A DNA stretch of 34,184 bases from Bacteroidaceae bacterium. GTDB taxonomy: Bacteria > Bacteroidota > Bacteroidia > Bacteroidales > Bacteroidaceae. Location of the stretch: NCBI GenBank assembly GCA_017541025.1, contig JAFXZY010000094.1, positions 1 through 34,184 on the forward strand, in the 5' to 3' direction. Below the pieces are notes generated by a model. The model was not told the origin of the DNA. It ran no database searches and was given only the letters and a program-made list of their open reading frames with translations. Made by a program: the position numbers and the translations under genes. Below, one piece after another: positions 24,659 through 31,549 of this stretch (position 1 is its first letter; each line of letters starts with the position of its first letter).

Positions 24659-24816
24659 ACCCTTTCAAGGACCGCCTGCTCAAGTTTATCTATGAACTCT
24701 TCTACGGAATGCAACCTGTCCTTTGGCGTCAGCTGAACATGCTGATTGCCCTCACACATGGCAACCCTACGCGCATTTTTTTTTCTTGAACCACTTATGT
24801 AAGCTATACTAGCCAT
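24655..24816 (-). CDS. Antitoxin of the ParE/RelE pair
   Basis: Small partner that should neutralise the adjacent toxin. I place the start at 24816 (MASIAYISGSRKKNARR, 53 residues) rather than at 24870, because the promoter -7 element (24840-24847) lies inside the longer frame. The basic N-terminal part (SRKKNARRVAMCEG) may bind DNA. The C-terminal helix (SVEEFIDKLEQAVLERV) fits the toxin-wrapping segment of such antitoxins. No named family is recognised; assignment rests on position and the overlap with the toxin. Confidence 0.7.
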   Translation of the reverse strand: MASIAYISGSRKKNARRVAMCEGNQHVQLTPKDRLHSVEEFIDKLEQAVLERV

Positions 24817-24839
24817 ATTCGTTTTATATTTCTCTGTTG

Positions 24840-24871
24840 CAAAAATACAATGTTTTAGCGATTCCTCCAAA
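24840..24871 (-). promoter_or_regulatory. Promoter of the toxin-antitoxin operon
   Basis: On the minus strand, TTTG (complement of 24868-24871), 20 bp, then TATTTTTG (complement of 24840-24847): a full consensus match 23 bp before the revised antitoxin start. Confidence 0.85.
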
Positions 24872-24982
24872 TAAATCCCTCATTAAAAAAACTTTGCACC
24901 GATTTCTATTAATAAAGGTTAAAAATTAGGGTGTTCTGCAATTTTTTCCGTCCTAAATTACAAGTAGTTGAAGCATCCCCTC

Positions 24983-24990
24983 TACATTTG
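24983..24990 (+). promoter_or_regulatory. -7 element and possible BlaI-type box of blaI
   Basis: TACATTTG fits TAnnTTTG. Together with the next bases, TACATTTGCA matches the BlaI/MecI core TACAnnTGTA at 7 of 8 fixed positions, so the repressor might bind its own -7 region. Autoregulation is inferred only. Confidence 0.45.
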
Positions 24991-25014
24991 CAGCAGAAAC
25001 AAACGAAACACGAG

Positions 25015-25491
25015 ATGAAAACAACCAACAGAAGAGAGGGCATCCTCAGCAAGACGGAGTACGACATTATGTCCATCATCTGGGACGTTAACCGCTCTGT
25101 CTCGGCACGCGAGATCTACGACCTGCTGCCCGAGCCTCAGCCAGCCTACACCACATTGGCCAACGAGATGCGGATGCTGTACGAGAAGGGCTTCGTGGAC
25201 CACTTCAAGAAGGATGGCGAAGGCAAGACGCATCACTACATCGCCCGCATAGGCAAAGCCGAATACGTCCGCAAGGCCATGCACGACGTGAAGCGCACCT
25301 TCTTCGGAGGCAGCCTGCGCTCGATGCTCAGCTACTTCATACGCGAAGAGGAAATATCGGAGGAGGAATTGATCAACTTCTTGCATGAGATGGAAGCCCG
25401 CTCCCAACCCTCCCCCGAGGAGGAGGGCCAAATATCAACTAATAAGAACACTCCCTCCTCGGGGGGAGTTGGAGGGGGGCTTATCAATTAA
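25015..25491 (+). CDS. BlaI/MecI-family transcriptional repressor
   Basis: Winged-helix repressor that works with a BlaR1-type membrane protease. The start at 25015 (MKTTNRREGILSKTEYDIM, 158 residues) drops an upstream extension that contains the promoter. The winged helix covers about 12-80 (LSKTEYDIMSIIWDVNRSVSA, AYTTLANEMRMLYEKGFVDHF). The dimerisation region follows (SLRSMLSYFIREEEISEEELI). The last 29 residues (130-158; QPSPEEEG and NTPSSGGVGGG) are encoded by the dispersed palindromic repeat and look like an acquired tail. blaR1 follows after 35 bp, also repeat sequence. Confidence 0.9.
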   Translation: MKTTNRREGILSKTEYDIMSIIWDVNRSVSAREIYDLLPEPQPAYTTLANEMRMLYEKGFVDHFKKDGEGKTHHYIARIGKAEYVRKAMHDVKRTFFGGSLRSMLSYFIREEEISEEELINFLHEMEARSQPSPEEEGQISTNKNTPSSGGVGGGLIN

Positions 25492-25524
25492 TCACTCCCC
25501 CAAGGGGGGAGACGGAGGGGGTCT
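25401..25524. repeat. Palindromic repeat cluster covering the blaI 3' end and the blaI-blaR1 gap
   Basis: Three units: CTCCCAACCCTCCCCC-GAGG-AGGAGGG; CTCCCTCCTC-GGGGGGAGTTGGAGGGGGG; and CACTCCCCC-AA-GGGGGGAGACGGAGGGGG. The blaI stop codon (25489-25491) lies between the second and third units. Confidence 0.8.
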
Positions 25525-25526
25525 TT

Positions 25527-27263
25527 ATGTCACAACTCTTAATCTACGCAATCAAGTCGGCCATACTGCTAACGCTGCTGTTTGTGCCTGGTATATTCCT
25601 GATTTTCAGGGAGAAGATGTTCCGTTTCAACCGCTTCACCCTGTTGGCCATCCTGCTGCTGAGCCTGGTGTTGCCCCTGTGTAACTTCTCGTATATCTCG
25701 ATGGACAACATGACGGCCGTTCAGACTTTGGAGAAAGGTTTGCTGGAGATGGGAGTGCCGGTCGAGATGCCAAGCCACACCCCAGCCCTCTCTCAAGGAG
25801 AAGGGGCAGAAAAACCCTTTCCTTGGTTCTACGTCGTAAGCATCCTGTATGCCATCGGAGCAATGACCATTCTGGGCATCCGTCTGCGCGAAGTACTTTC
25901 CATGGGACGCATCATCCGCAGGGGCAGCATCTGGAAGAAGGACGATTCCGACGGCATCCGCATCTATTGTCATGCCCAGCATGTGGCACCCTTCAGCTGG
26001 CTGCGAAGCATTGTCATCAGCGAGCAGGACTATGCAGAGAGCGGACGCGAGATTATCCTGCACGAGAAGGCTCACATCCTCTGCCGTCACTCCCTGGACA
26101 TCATCCTCTTGACCCTTGTAGAGACCATCCAGTGGTGGAATCCCTTCGTCTATCTGTTAGGCATTCATCTGCGCGACGTACACGAGTACGAGGCAGACGA
26201 CTACGTCCTCCTGTCGGGCATTTCCGCCCATTCCTATTCCGAACTGATCATAAGGAAGGCTGTTGGCGCCAGCACCTATACCTTTGCTAATAATTTTAAT
26301 CACAGTCTAACGAAAAAGAGAATCAGTATGATGCTAAAGACAACACCCCCTCGGAGCCGTCGCAGCCTGGTGCTGTACGTCCTCCCCATGATCGCACTGG
26401 CCCTCAGCGCCTTTGCCACCTCAGAGTTCCAGTCAGCCAGCGAGCTGATAGAACAGAAAGTCAACGCTACCAGCAATACCTTTACGCTAAAAGGAACAGT
26501 TCCCAAAGAACTGAATGTTGACCACTACCTTGTCTATATATGGGATTATACAGACAACGTACACCCCGACCCGATAGATACTGTATATGTAAAGGACGGG
26601 AAATTCGAATTCTCGGAAGACTTTGACCAACCCTATTCCGGAATGCTGAAAGCTGTCCTTAAAGACGGCACATTAGGAGACCAGTTTCAGGAAATATTCT
26701 TCGTGCCTGGCGAGACCTGCAATATGAATCTCTATGGTACAAGATTCGACGATTTCGACGTCAGCGGCAGTAAATTCTATCGTGACTGGGCAGCATTCAA
26801 GGAGTTCTATTTGAAGGAAAGGCAGAAAGCGATAGACCTGCAAGGCGCAGGCGATAAGGCTTTTTCCGAAGCCGTAGCCGAGTATAACCGCAAGCATAAG
26901 GACGAGGAAGGCTGCATCATGTACCAGTACATGTGGCGATATACAGGTATGGACTACTCTATTGCCGACGGCATCAGGAACGGTCGCTTCAAAAAATATA
27001 TAGAGTACATGAGAGTAGGGCATGAAAAAAACGATGTAAGCATAGGAATCCACGACAACAAGCTATACCTCAAGAAAAAGGGGGAGGATGTTTACAGACA
27101 GGTAAATCCCAAGGAACTGATGGAAACGCTCAGCCAGTACAAATACGAGCCTACCGTCATCCACATCTACTCCTCCGGTCAGGAATTCAGCCAGCTGGAG
27201 CACATAGCCAAGGAAGCCTGCCGCAAGAACAACCTGCTGAAAATAAATGTGCATAAACGTTAG
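25527..27263 (+). CDS. BlaR1-like M56 membrane metallopeptidase with DUF4369-like and ExbD-like C-terminal regions
   Basis: Signal-transducing zinc peptidase that probably inactivates the adjacent BlaI-type repressor. The 578 residues have N-terminal membrane helices (5-26, 36-56, 100-120). The zinc motif HEKAH is at 179-183 with the downstream E/D-rich site VHEYEADD (218-225), and a fourth helix is at 281-298. After it comes a periplasmic part. Residues about 318-440 (TFTLKGTVPKE, VYVKDGKFEFSEDF, EIFFVPGETCNMNL) resemble the DUF4369 domain found in TlpA-like thioredoxins. Residues about 500-578 (IGIHDNKLYLKKKGEDVYRQ, TVIHIYSSGQEFSQLEHIA) resemble the periplasmic ExbD/TolR fold. Residues 83-97 (SHTPALSQGEGAEK) come from the dispersed repeat. 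The ligand is unknown; a beta-lactam sensor domain is not seen. Confidence 0.85.
   Translation: MSQLLIYAIKSAILLTLLFVPGIFLIFREKMFRFNRFTLLAILLLSLVLPLCNFSYISMDNMTAVQTLEKGLLEMGVPVEMPSHTPALSQGEGAEKPFPWFYVVSILYAIGAMTILGIRLREVLSMGRIIRRGSIWKKDDSDGIRIYCHAQHVAPFSWLRSIVISEQDYAESGREIILHEKAHILCRHSLDIILLTLVETIQWWNPFVYLLGIHLRDVHEYEADDYVLLSGISAHSYSELIIRKAVGASTYTFANNFNHSLTKKRISMMLKTTPPRSRRSLVLYVLPMIALALSAFATSEFQSASELIEQKVNATSNTFTLKGTVPKELNVDHYLVYIWDYTDNVHPDPIDTVYVKDGKFEFSEDFDQPYSGMLKAVLKDGTLGDQFQEIFFVPGETCNMNLYGTRFDDFDVSGSKFYRDWAAFKEFYLKERQKAIDLQGAGDKAFSEAVAEYNRKHKDEEGCIMYQYMWRYTGMDYSIADGIRNGRFKKYIEYMRVGHEKNDVSIGIHDNKLYLKKKGEDVYRQVNPKELMETLSQYKYEPTVIHIYSSGQEFSQLEHIAKEACRKNNLLKINVHKR
25775..25808. repeat. Repeat fragment inside blaR1
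   Basis: CACACCCCAGCCCTCTCTC-AA-GGAGAAGGGG is a decayed copy of the palindromic repeat. It is in frame and lies in the loop between the second and third membrane helices. Confidence 0.6.
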
Positions 27264-27301
27264 CGACAAGAAAAGACATAACACCCTCTGACAAAAAAAA
27301 T

Positions 27302-27334
27302 AGCGCTACAGACAACAATCTGTGGCGCTTTTTC
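27302..27334 (+). terminator. Intrinsic terminator after blaR1
   Basis: Stem AGCGC-TA-CAGA with TCTG-TG-GCGCT around a 6-nt loop, followed by a T run (27329-27333). Confidence 0.8.
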
Positions 27335-27341
27335 TATATCA

Positions 27342-27366
27342 AAATCACAATTTGTTGTGAATTTGC
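27342..27366 (+). promoter_or_regulatory. Upstream HipB-type operator (box 1)
   Basis: Contains the perfect dyad TCACAA-TTTG-TTGTGA (27345-27360) within a 25-bp sequence that recurs as box 2; only the central four bases differ. It overlaps the expected -33 region of the hipB promoter. Confidence 0.75.
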
Positions 27367-27397
27367 TTGGCGAAAACAATAAAACAACTTATCTTTG
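27366..27397 (+). promoter_or_regulatory. Promoter of the hipB-hipS-hipT-like operon
   Basis: CTTG (27366-27369; 3 of 4 to TTTG), 20 bp, TATCTTTG (27390-27397). It is framed by two operator boxes. Confidence 0.75.
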
Positions 27398-27403
27398 TCG
27401 CGG

Positions 27404-27428
27404 AAATCACAATATAATGTGAATTTGC
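27404..27428 (+). promoter_or_regulatory. Downstream HipB-type operator (box 2)
   Basis: Dyad TCACA-ATATAA-TGTGA (27407-27422) in the same 25-bp context as box 1. The centre-to-centre distance is 62 bp, close to six helical turns. It covers the expected transcription start and ends 3 bp before the hipB ATG. Confidence 0.75.
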
Positions 27429-27431
27429 GAT

Positions 27432-27653
27432 ATGAATCAGAAGGAAATCGGAAACATTATCAAGGAGCGACGCAAGTATCTGAAAGTTACGCAGCAGACG
27501 CTGGCCGACTTAGCCGGAGTGGGTGTCAATACCCTTGTTGCCATCGAACGAGGCGAAGGAAATCCTCAACTCTCCACGCTCATCACCATCCTTGATACGT
27601 TGGGCTTAGAAATCAATATCAACATAAAAACACTAAACTATGAGACAATGTAA
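27432..27653 (+). CDS. HipB-like XRE-family antitoxin/repressor
   Basis: Helix-turn-helix DNA-binding protein of 73 residues. The HTH covers about 5-60 (IGNIIKERRKYLKVTQQTLADLAGVGVNTLVAIERGEGNPQLSTLITIL) and a short strand-forming tail follows (LGLEININIKTLNY), as in HipB proteins. It should bind the two 25-bp boxes just upstream and repress its own operon. Its end overlaps the next gene by 14 bp, so the two are probably translationally coupled. Confidence 0.88.
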   Translation: MNQKEIGNIIKERRKYLKVTQQTLADLAGVGVNTLVAIERGEGNPQLSTLITILDTLGLEININIKTLNYETM

Positions 27654-27951
27654 AGTGTTTATCAACGATGTGGAAGCCGGATTGCTGCAAGAAACAGACG
27701 ACCGTCAATACATCTTTACGTATCTTCCAGATTATAGCGGTTCGCCCGTTTGTCTCGCTATGCCCGTCAGAAGCACAGCATACACAAGCAGTTTCCTCTT
27801 TCCCTATTTCTACAATATGCTTTCGGAGGGGGAGAACAGACGAACACAGTCGGTGGTTCACCACATCGACGAGAATGACGATTTCGGCATCCTCCTTGCC
27901 ACTGCCCACACAGATACCATCGGTGCTGTAACCATTAAACCCATTGAATGA
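27640..27951 (+). CDS. HipS-like protein (free-standing HipA N-terminal subdomain)
   Basis: The 103 residues (MRQCKVFINDVEAGLLQETDD start, YIFTYLPDYSGSPVCLAMPV, then DDFGILLATAHTDTIGAVTIKPIE) match the small N-terminal subdomain of HipA kinases, encoded here as a separate protein. In the three-gene HipBST system of enteropathogenic E. coli, this small protein (HipS), not HipB, neutralises the kinase. The order and sizes here are the same, so an antitoxin role is inferred. It overlaps hipB by 14 bp and the kinase gene by 4 bp (ATGA). Confidence 0.82.
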   Translation: MRQCKVFINDVEAGLLQETDDRQYIFTYLPDYSGSPVCLAMPVRSTAYTSSFLFPYFYNMLSEGENRRTQSVVHHIDENDDFGILLATAHTDTIGAVTIKPIE

Positions 27952-28949
27952 TGACAGAAATTAATGTTTGTCCTTGCACGTTAGCAGAAGGCTTTCAAAC
28001 CTATTCGCCCGCAGCCCTCAGACAACTCTTTGATGGAGTGGAAGTATCTCATATTCTGCCATTTAACAGCCCCAATAGCGATACAGAAGACAACAGAGAA
28101 TATACCCGTCACGTTGGTCGAATTTCACTCTCAGGCGTTCAGCCCAAAGCCAGTCTAGTGCTCCTAAACGGACAGCTTCAGCAGCCTTCGGCAGATGAGC
28201 GAGGTCAATACATCCTGAAGCCTGCTCCTACTTCATACACCCTTTTGGAAAGAAAATACTGTCCTGCCAATGAACACCTGAGTATGCAGTTAGCGTCGCA
28301 GATCTATCATATCGAAACGGCAGCTAACGCCATTTGTTTCTTTCGCGACGGTGAGGCGGCCTATGTTTGTCGTCGTTTCGATGTGGCTCCTGATGGCTCC
28401 AAGTATCAGCAAGAGGACTTCGCCTCACTTTGTGGACTCACCAAGGCCAATGGCGGAGCCGATTATAAATACAGCAATCTCAGTTATGAGGAATGTGCCC
28501 AGCTGATTCAGAAGTATACTACAGCTTCGGCCATAGAAGTACTGAAATTCTTTCGCATCGTTGTCTTCAACTACCTTATATTAAATGATGATGCGCATCT
28601 GAAGAACTTCTCGCTAATCAATCGGGGCGATGGCGAGTATCATCTTTCTCCTGCCTACGACCTTGTCAATACCAGCCTTCATCTTTACGAGCCTCGTATC
28701 TTTGCACTCGACAAAGGCTTGTTCAGCGAGGGTATGCCACTAACCGATACGCACACCATCACACGCAGGGATTTTGAAGAGTTCGGTCGAAGGATAGGCC
28801 TTGCTCCTCGCATCATTAAGCGCGAGCTGGATTTCTTTTCGGCTGAGCAACCCTTGGCCCAATCCCTCATCAACCGCTCCTTCCTTTCCGACCCCCTAAA
28901 GCTCCGTTATTGGCAATCCTACAACTATCGCAGGATAACGTTAGAATAA
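27948..28949 (+). CDS. HipT-like serine/threonine kinase toxin (HipA C-terminal family)
   Basis: HipA-family kinase of 333 residues lacking the N-terminal subdomain, which is the separate gene upstream. HipA phosphorylates glutamyl-tRNA synthetase and HipT tryptophanyl-tRNA synthetase in E. coli; the target here is unknown. The Gly-rich/P-loop region reads SLSGVQPK with serines at 60 and 62. These align with the paired autophosphorylated serines of HipT. ILKPA is near 89-93. The catalytic segment NDDAHLKNF is at 213-221 (D215), and the metal-binding Asp is in PAYDLVNT (D238). All key residues seem intact. A strong terminator follows. Confidence 0.88.
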   Translation: MMTEINVCPCTLAEGFQTYSPAALRQLFDGVEVSHILPFNSPNSDTEDNREYTRHVGRISLSGVQPKASLVLLNGQLQQPSADERGQYILKPAPTSYTLLERKYCPANEHLSMQLASQIYHIETAANAICFFRDGEAAYVCRRFDVAPDGSKYQQEDFASLCGLTKANGGADYKYSNLSYEECAQLIQKYTTASAIEVLKFFRIVVFNYLILNDDAHLKNFSLINRGDGEYHLSPAYDLVNTSLHLYEPRIFALDKGLFSEGMPLTDTHTITRRDFEEFGRRIGLAPRIIKRELDFFSAEQPLAQSLINRSFLSDPLKLRYWQSYNYRRITLE

Positions 28950-28959
28950 ATAACTAAAG

Positions 28960-28992
28960 CAGCCCAAGGACATCTTCCCTGGGCTGTTTTTG
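28960..28992 (+). terminator. Intrinsic terminator after the HipT-like gene
   Basis: Stem CAGCCCA-A-GG with CC-C-TGGGCTG, then TTTTT. Nearly the same hairpin recurs at 32635. Confidence 0.85.
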
Positions 28993-29053
28993 TGCCTTTT
29001 TTTCGCAAAATGGGAAAAAGTTATCGTTTTTCAATAAATTTTTTGTGATTTTT

Positions 29054-29085
29054 CTTGGTGGTTTCAAAATAACATCATACTTTTG
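29054..29085 (+). promoter_or_regulatory. Promoter of the DUF2975 array
   Basis: CTTG (29054-29057), 20 bp, TACTTTTG (29078-29085), the same architecture as the hip promoter. A leader of about 40 nt follows to the ATG at 29130. Confidence 0.65.
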
Positions 29086-29129
29086 CATATCGAGAAACGA
29101 TAAATTACTAACAAAAAACAATAAAAGGT

Positions 29130-29648
29130 ATGAAAAAGAGATTGAATTTTTTGTCTATCATGATGCTTGTGTTGATAGTGATAGAGTTTGTAAGGCTTAG
29201 TTGGCAGATGAAGGGAGCTATTCGTTACTTCCGGGCTACTATCGAAACATGCTTTTCCGGCGGTTCCACTGATTGGACGCTCTTCTGCTTTATGGTAATT
29301 GCTTTAGCCCTAGTTATTTTAATATGGTATCTTACATTATTCAAAGGATTAATGGCGTTCGTCAGATTTATGCTGAACGTCAATAAGGACAAGATTTTTG
29401 TAAAGGAGAACATTCCGCTACTCCGCAAAACGGGCAATGGCATTTTCTGGTATAATATGTTTATGCTGTCAGCAGTTCTTATAAATTATATTACTTGCGT
29501 TCAAATGCATTTACCCCCAACTGATCATACCGGCTGTATATTCCGTAGTGTAATTTATCCCATTATCCTAAGTATTTTCTGCTGGATTATAGCCGAGGTC
29601 TTCGAAATTGGCATCAAGCTGAGAGAGGAGCAGGAGTTGACCATTTGA
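29130..29648 (+). CDS. DUF2975 membrane protein, copy 1
   Basis: Four-helix membrane protein of 172 residues (helices about 7-24, 50-74, 107-126, 142-162). The C-terminus FEIGIKLREEQELTI is the diagnostic end of the DUF2975 family, whose members sit beside small YozG-like HTH proteins. Function is unknown. It is the first of three paralogues in tandem and the most different: it lacks the long outer loop of copies 2 and 3. A copy of the palindromic repeat separates it from copy 2. Confidence 0.8.
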   Translation: MKKRLNFLSIMMLVLIVIEFVRLSWQMKGAIRYFRATIETCFSGGSTDWTLFCFMVIALALVILIWYLTLFKGLMAFVRFMLNVNKDKIFVKENIPLLRKTGNGIFWYNMFMLSAVLINYITCVQMHLPPTDHTGCIFRSVIYPIILSIFCWIIAEVFEIGIKLREEQELTI

Positions 29649-29650
29649 GA

Positions 29651-29688
29651 ACAGCCTCACCCCTAACCCCTCTCCAAGGAGAGGGGAA
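29651..29688. repeat. Palindromic repeat between DUF2975 copies 1 and 2
   Basis: ACAGCCTCACCCCTAACC then CCTCTCC-AA-GGAGAGGGGAA, a clean copy whose first 24 bp equal the left end of the element at 16621. Confidence 0.85.
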
Positions 29689-29721
29689 CTTAAAACATTG
29701 AACATTATAATTATAAGCGTT

Positions 29722-30462
29722 ATGAAAAATAAATTGAAAATTTACAGCGTTTTGCTGGTTGTGGTTCTGGTTGCTTCGGTCTGCAAGTATCTTAATGTTT
29801 ATCATCATTCATGGACGAACCGACCGGGAGAAGAACTTATCTTGGATTCCCTCAATGAGAACTTTGCAAAAATAGATATTAACACCCAGACTTGGGCTGA
29901 TACTATTGATGGCACTCCTGTTACACAGACTTCTACAAATTGGCATGCCCGGAACAAGTACACATTCGAGATTGGTGTACCCGTCCGTAAACGAGGAGGC
30001 TTGGACCATTATCTGTACAGCCGACTTACAAATGGTCAGCAAGTAATGGTGGACATGCAGACGGTTAAAATAAAGATTCCAATAGAGGAGAGTCAGAAAA
30101 ACATTCCCTTCGTATTTTCGGTTGTCCTGGCTTTTGCTTTTGTTCCTTTCTATATTTGGCTGTTTGTTATTGTCTGGAAGATTCTGCGTTCTGTTTATAA
30201 GGGTGAAGTGTTCGTGACCCAGATAGCAAAGGGACTGGAAAAAGCAGGCAAATTGCTAGTCGCACTCTGGGTTGTGGGCAGAATTGTGGCCTATATTATT
30301 TTATCAATAATGAAGAAGAATCTCCTGATGGCAGGCTATGACATTGACTTCCCCATCGTCGGTGAGTTGTCTTCTGTCATCTTCGGTCTTATCCTGATGA
30401 TTGTTTCTCAGATTATCCTAAGGGGCAAGGAGTTGCAGGACGAACAGGAGCTGACTATCTGA
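29722..30462 (+). CDS. DUF2975 membrane protein, copy 2
   Basis: Paralogue of 246 residues. The start at 29722 (MKNKLKIYSVLLVVVLV) is chosen over an upstream TTG at 29698, because copy 3 begins with nearly the same sequence and leader. Helix 1 is at about 7-24. A roughly 80-residue outer domain follows (about 25-110, including HARNKYTFEIGVPVRKRGG), then three further helices and the family end SQIILRGKELQDEQELTI. The outer domain shows no clear similarity to that of copy 3, while both ends are almost identical. Confidence 0.8.
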   Translation: MKNKLKIYSVLLVVVLVASVCKYLNVYHHSWTNRPGEELILDSLNENFAKIDINTQTWADTIDGTPVTQTSTNWHARNKYTFEIGVPVRKRGGLDHYLYSRLTNGQQVMVDMQTVKIKIPIEESQKNIPFVFSVVLAFAFVPFYIWLFVIVWKILRSVYKGEVFVTQIAKGLEKAGKLLVALWVVGRIVAYIILSIMKKNLLMAGYDIDFPIVGELSSVIFGLILMIVSQIILRGKELQDEQELTI

Positions 30463-30468
30463 AAAAAA

Positions 30469-30505
30469 GCCTCACCTCTAACCCCTCTCCCGTGGGCGAG
30501 GGGAA
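30469..30505. repeat. Palindromic repeat between DUF2975 copies 2 and 3
   Basis: GCCTCACCTCTAACC then CCTCTCC-CGTGG-GCGAGGGGAA: a variant copy at the same position relative to the next gene as the one at 29651. Confidence 0.8.
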
Positions 30506-30537
30506 CTTAATATATAAACAATAATAATTATAGCGTT

Positions 30538-31248
30538 ATGAAAAATAAATTGAAAATTTACAGCATTTTGTTAGCTGTTGCTTTTCTGGCAGAATTACTT
30601 GATATAAATTCCTTGTTGGAACATAAGACTGTTATTTACGTAGATACGGGAAAAGAAGAGAAAGCACTGACTATTGGGCCTTTACCCAAGGAATGCACAG
30701 CAAGAACAATAAAAGCATTGGATGGCATGTTGGCCTTGATGAAACCATATCGCCCATTTGAAGTTAATGTAAAATCATGCCGTTTTGGACGGGAGAAGTA
30801 TTTGGGGTATAATGCGGGCGAGAAATCTTGCGTTATGCATATTAAAAAAGCAGAGGTTATGATTCCTACTGAGCGTGAATATGTGCCAACCCTTTATTAT
30901 ATTCAAATAATTAATATTATATTACAAGGGGTATTTGCTCTCTTTATTATTGTCATAGGTTGGAATTTGATTGTTTCTGTTTACAAAGGAGAAGTCTTTG
31001 TGGCCAATGTCGCCCGTCAGGTGGAATTAGTTGGCGGTTTGATTTGTGGTATGAGTTTGGTAAACATTACATATGGCTATATATCATCAATTATACTAAA
31101 AAAACTGATAGATTTGTCATACCTTAATATCAGTTGGGATTATGGCAATAATGGTATTTATCTTATTCTCGGCCTTACGCTAATGGTTTTTTCTCAGATT
31201 ATCCTAAGGGGCAAGGAGTTGCAGGACGAGCAGGAGTTAACCATTTAG
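30538..31248 (+). CDS. DUF2975 membrane protein, copy 3
   Basis: Paralogue of 236 residues starting MKNKLKIYSILLAVAFLAEL and ending SQIILRGKELQDEQELTI, matching copy 2 almost exactly at both ends. The central outer domain (about 24-115, with VIYVDTGKEEKALTIGPLP and YRPFEVNVKSCRFGREKYLG) is diverged. VSVYKGEVFVANVARQVELVGGL corresponds to RSVYKGEVFVTQIAKGLEKAGKL of copy 2. Probably a membrane sensor or regulator partner of the HTH protein encoded next; the ligand is unknown. Confidence 0.8.
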   Translation: MKNKLKIYSILLAVAFLAELLDINSLLEHKTVIYVDTGKEEKALTIGPLPKECTARTIKALDGMLALMKPYRPFEVNVKSCRFGREKYLGYNAGEKSCVMHIKKAEVMIPTEREYVPTLYYIQIINIILQGVFALFIIVIGWNLIVSVYKGEVFVANVARQVELVGGLICGMSLVNITYGYISSIILKKLIDLSYLNISWDYGNNGIYLILGLTLMVFSQIILRGKELQDEQELTI

Positions 31249-31320
31249 GCCCCCTCCCCGCTCCCCCTTGGGGGAGTGTATAAAATGGTAAATGGTAAAT
31301 CTTTAAATGGTAAATGACGT
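31249..31320. repeat. Palindromic repeat and 7-bp repeats before the HTH gene
   Basis: GCCCCCTCCCCGCTCCCCC-TT-GGGGGAG (31249-31276) is followed by GGTAAAT units (31287, 31294, 31309) and a related AAATGGTAAATG that runs into the HTH start codon. Confidence 0.65.
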
Positions 31321-31321
31321 T

Positions 31322-31528
31322 ATGAGTATAGTAGTTAATGTAGATGTGATGATGGCCAAGAGGAAAATGTCGTCACAGGAACTTGCCGAGAAGATTGGCA
31401 TAACGGCTGCCAACCTATCCATCCTAAAGACCGGCAAAGCGAAAGCCGTGCGTTTCTCCACCCTCGAAGCCATCTGTCAGGCCCTCGACTGCCAGCCGGG
31501 CGACATTCTGGAGTACAGAGAAGATTAA
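31322..31528 (+). CDS. YozG-like XRE-family transcriptional regulator
   Basis: Small HTH protein of 68 residues, of the Cro/C1 type that accompanies DUF2975 genes. The start at 31322 (MSIVVNVDVMMAKRKMSSQ) is preferred to 31307, since family members begin just before the IVVNLDVMMAKRKMS segment. The HTH is SQELAEKIGITAANLSILKTGKAKAVRFSTL, and the end CQALDCQPGDILEY is typical. It probably controls the upstream DUF2975 genes and may be inhibited or tethered by them; that relationship is inferred. Confidence 0.87.
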   Translation: MSIVVNVDVMMAKRKMSSQELAEKIGITAANLSILKTGKAKAVRFSTLEAICQALDCQPGDILEYRED

Positions 31529-31549
31529 TACTGTTAATTGTAAGATATT

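Noticed and set aside
24046-28949. A complete mobile element covering the accessory genes
   Set aside because: No integrase, transposase, tRNA or flanking direct repeat could be found around these genes.
29651-31276. Palindromic repeats between DUF2975 genes as intrinsic terminators
   Set aside because: The hairpins lack T runs, and the same sequences occur inside coding regions, so termination is unlikely to be their main role.
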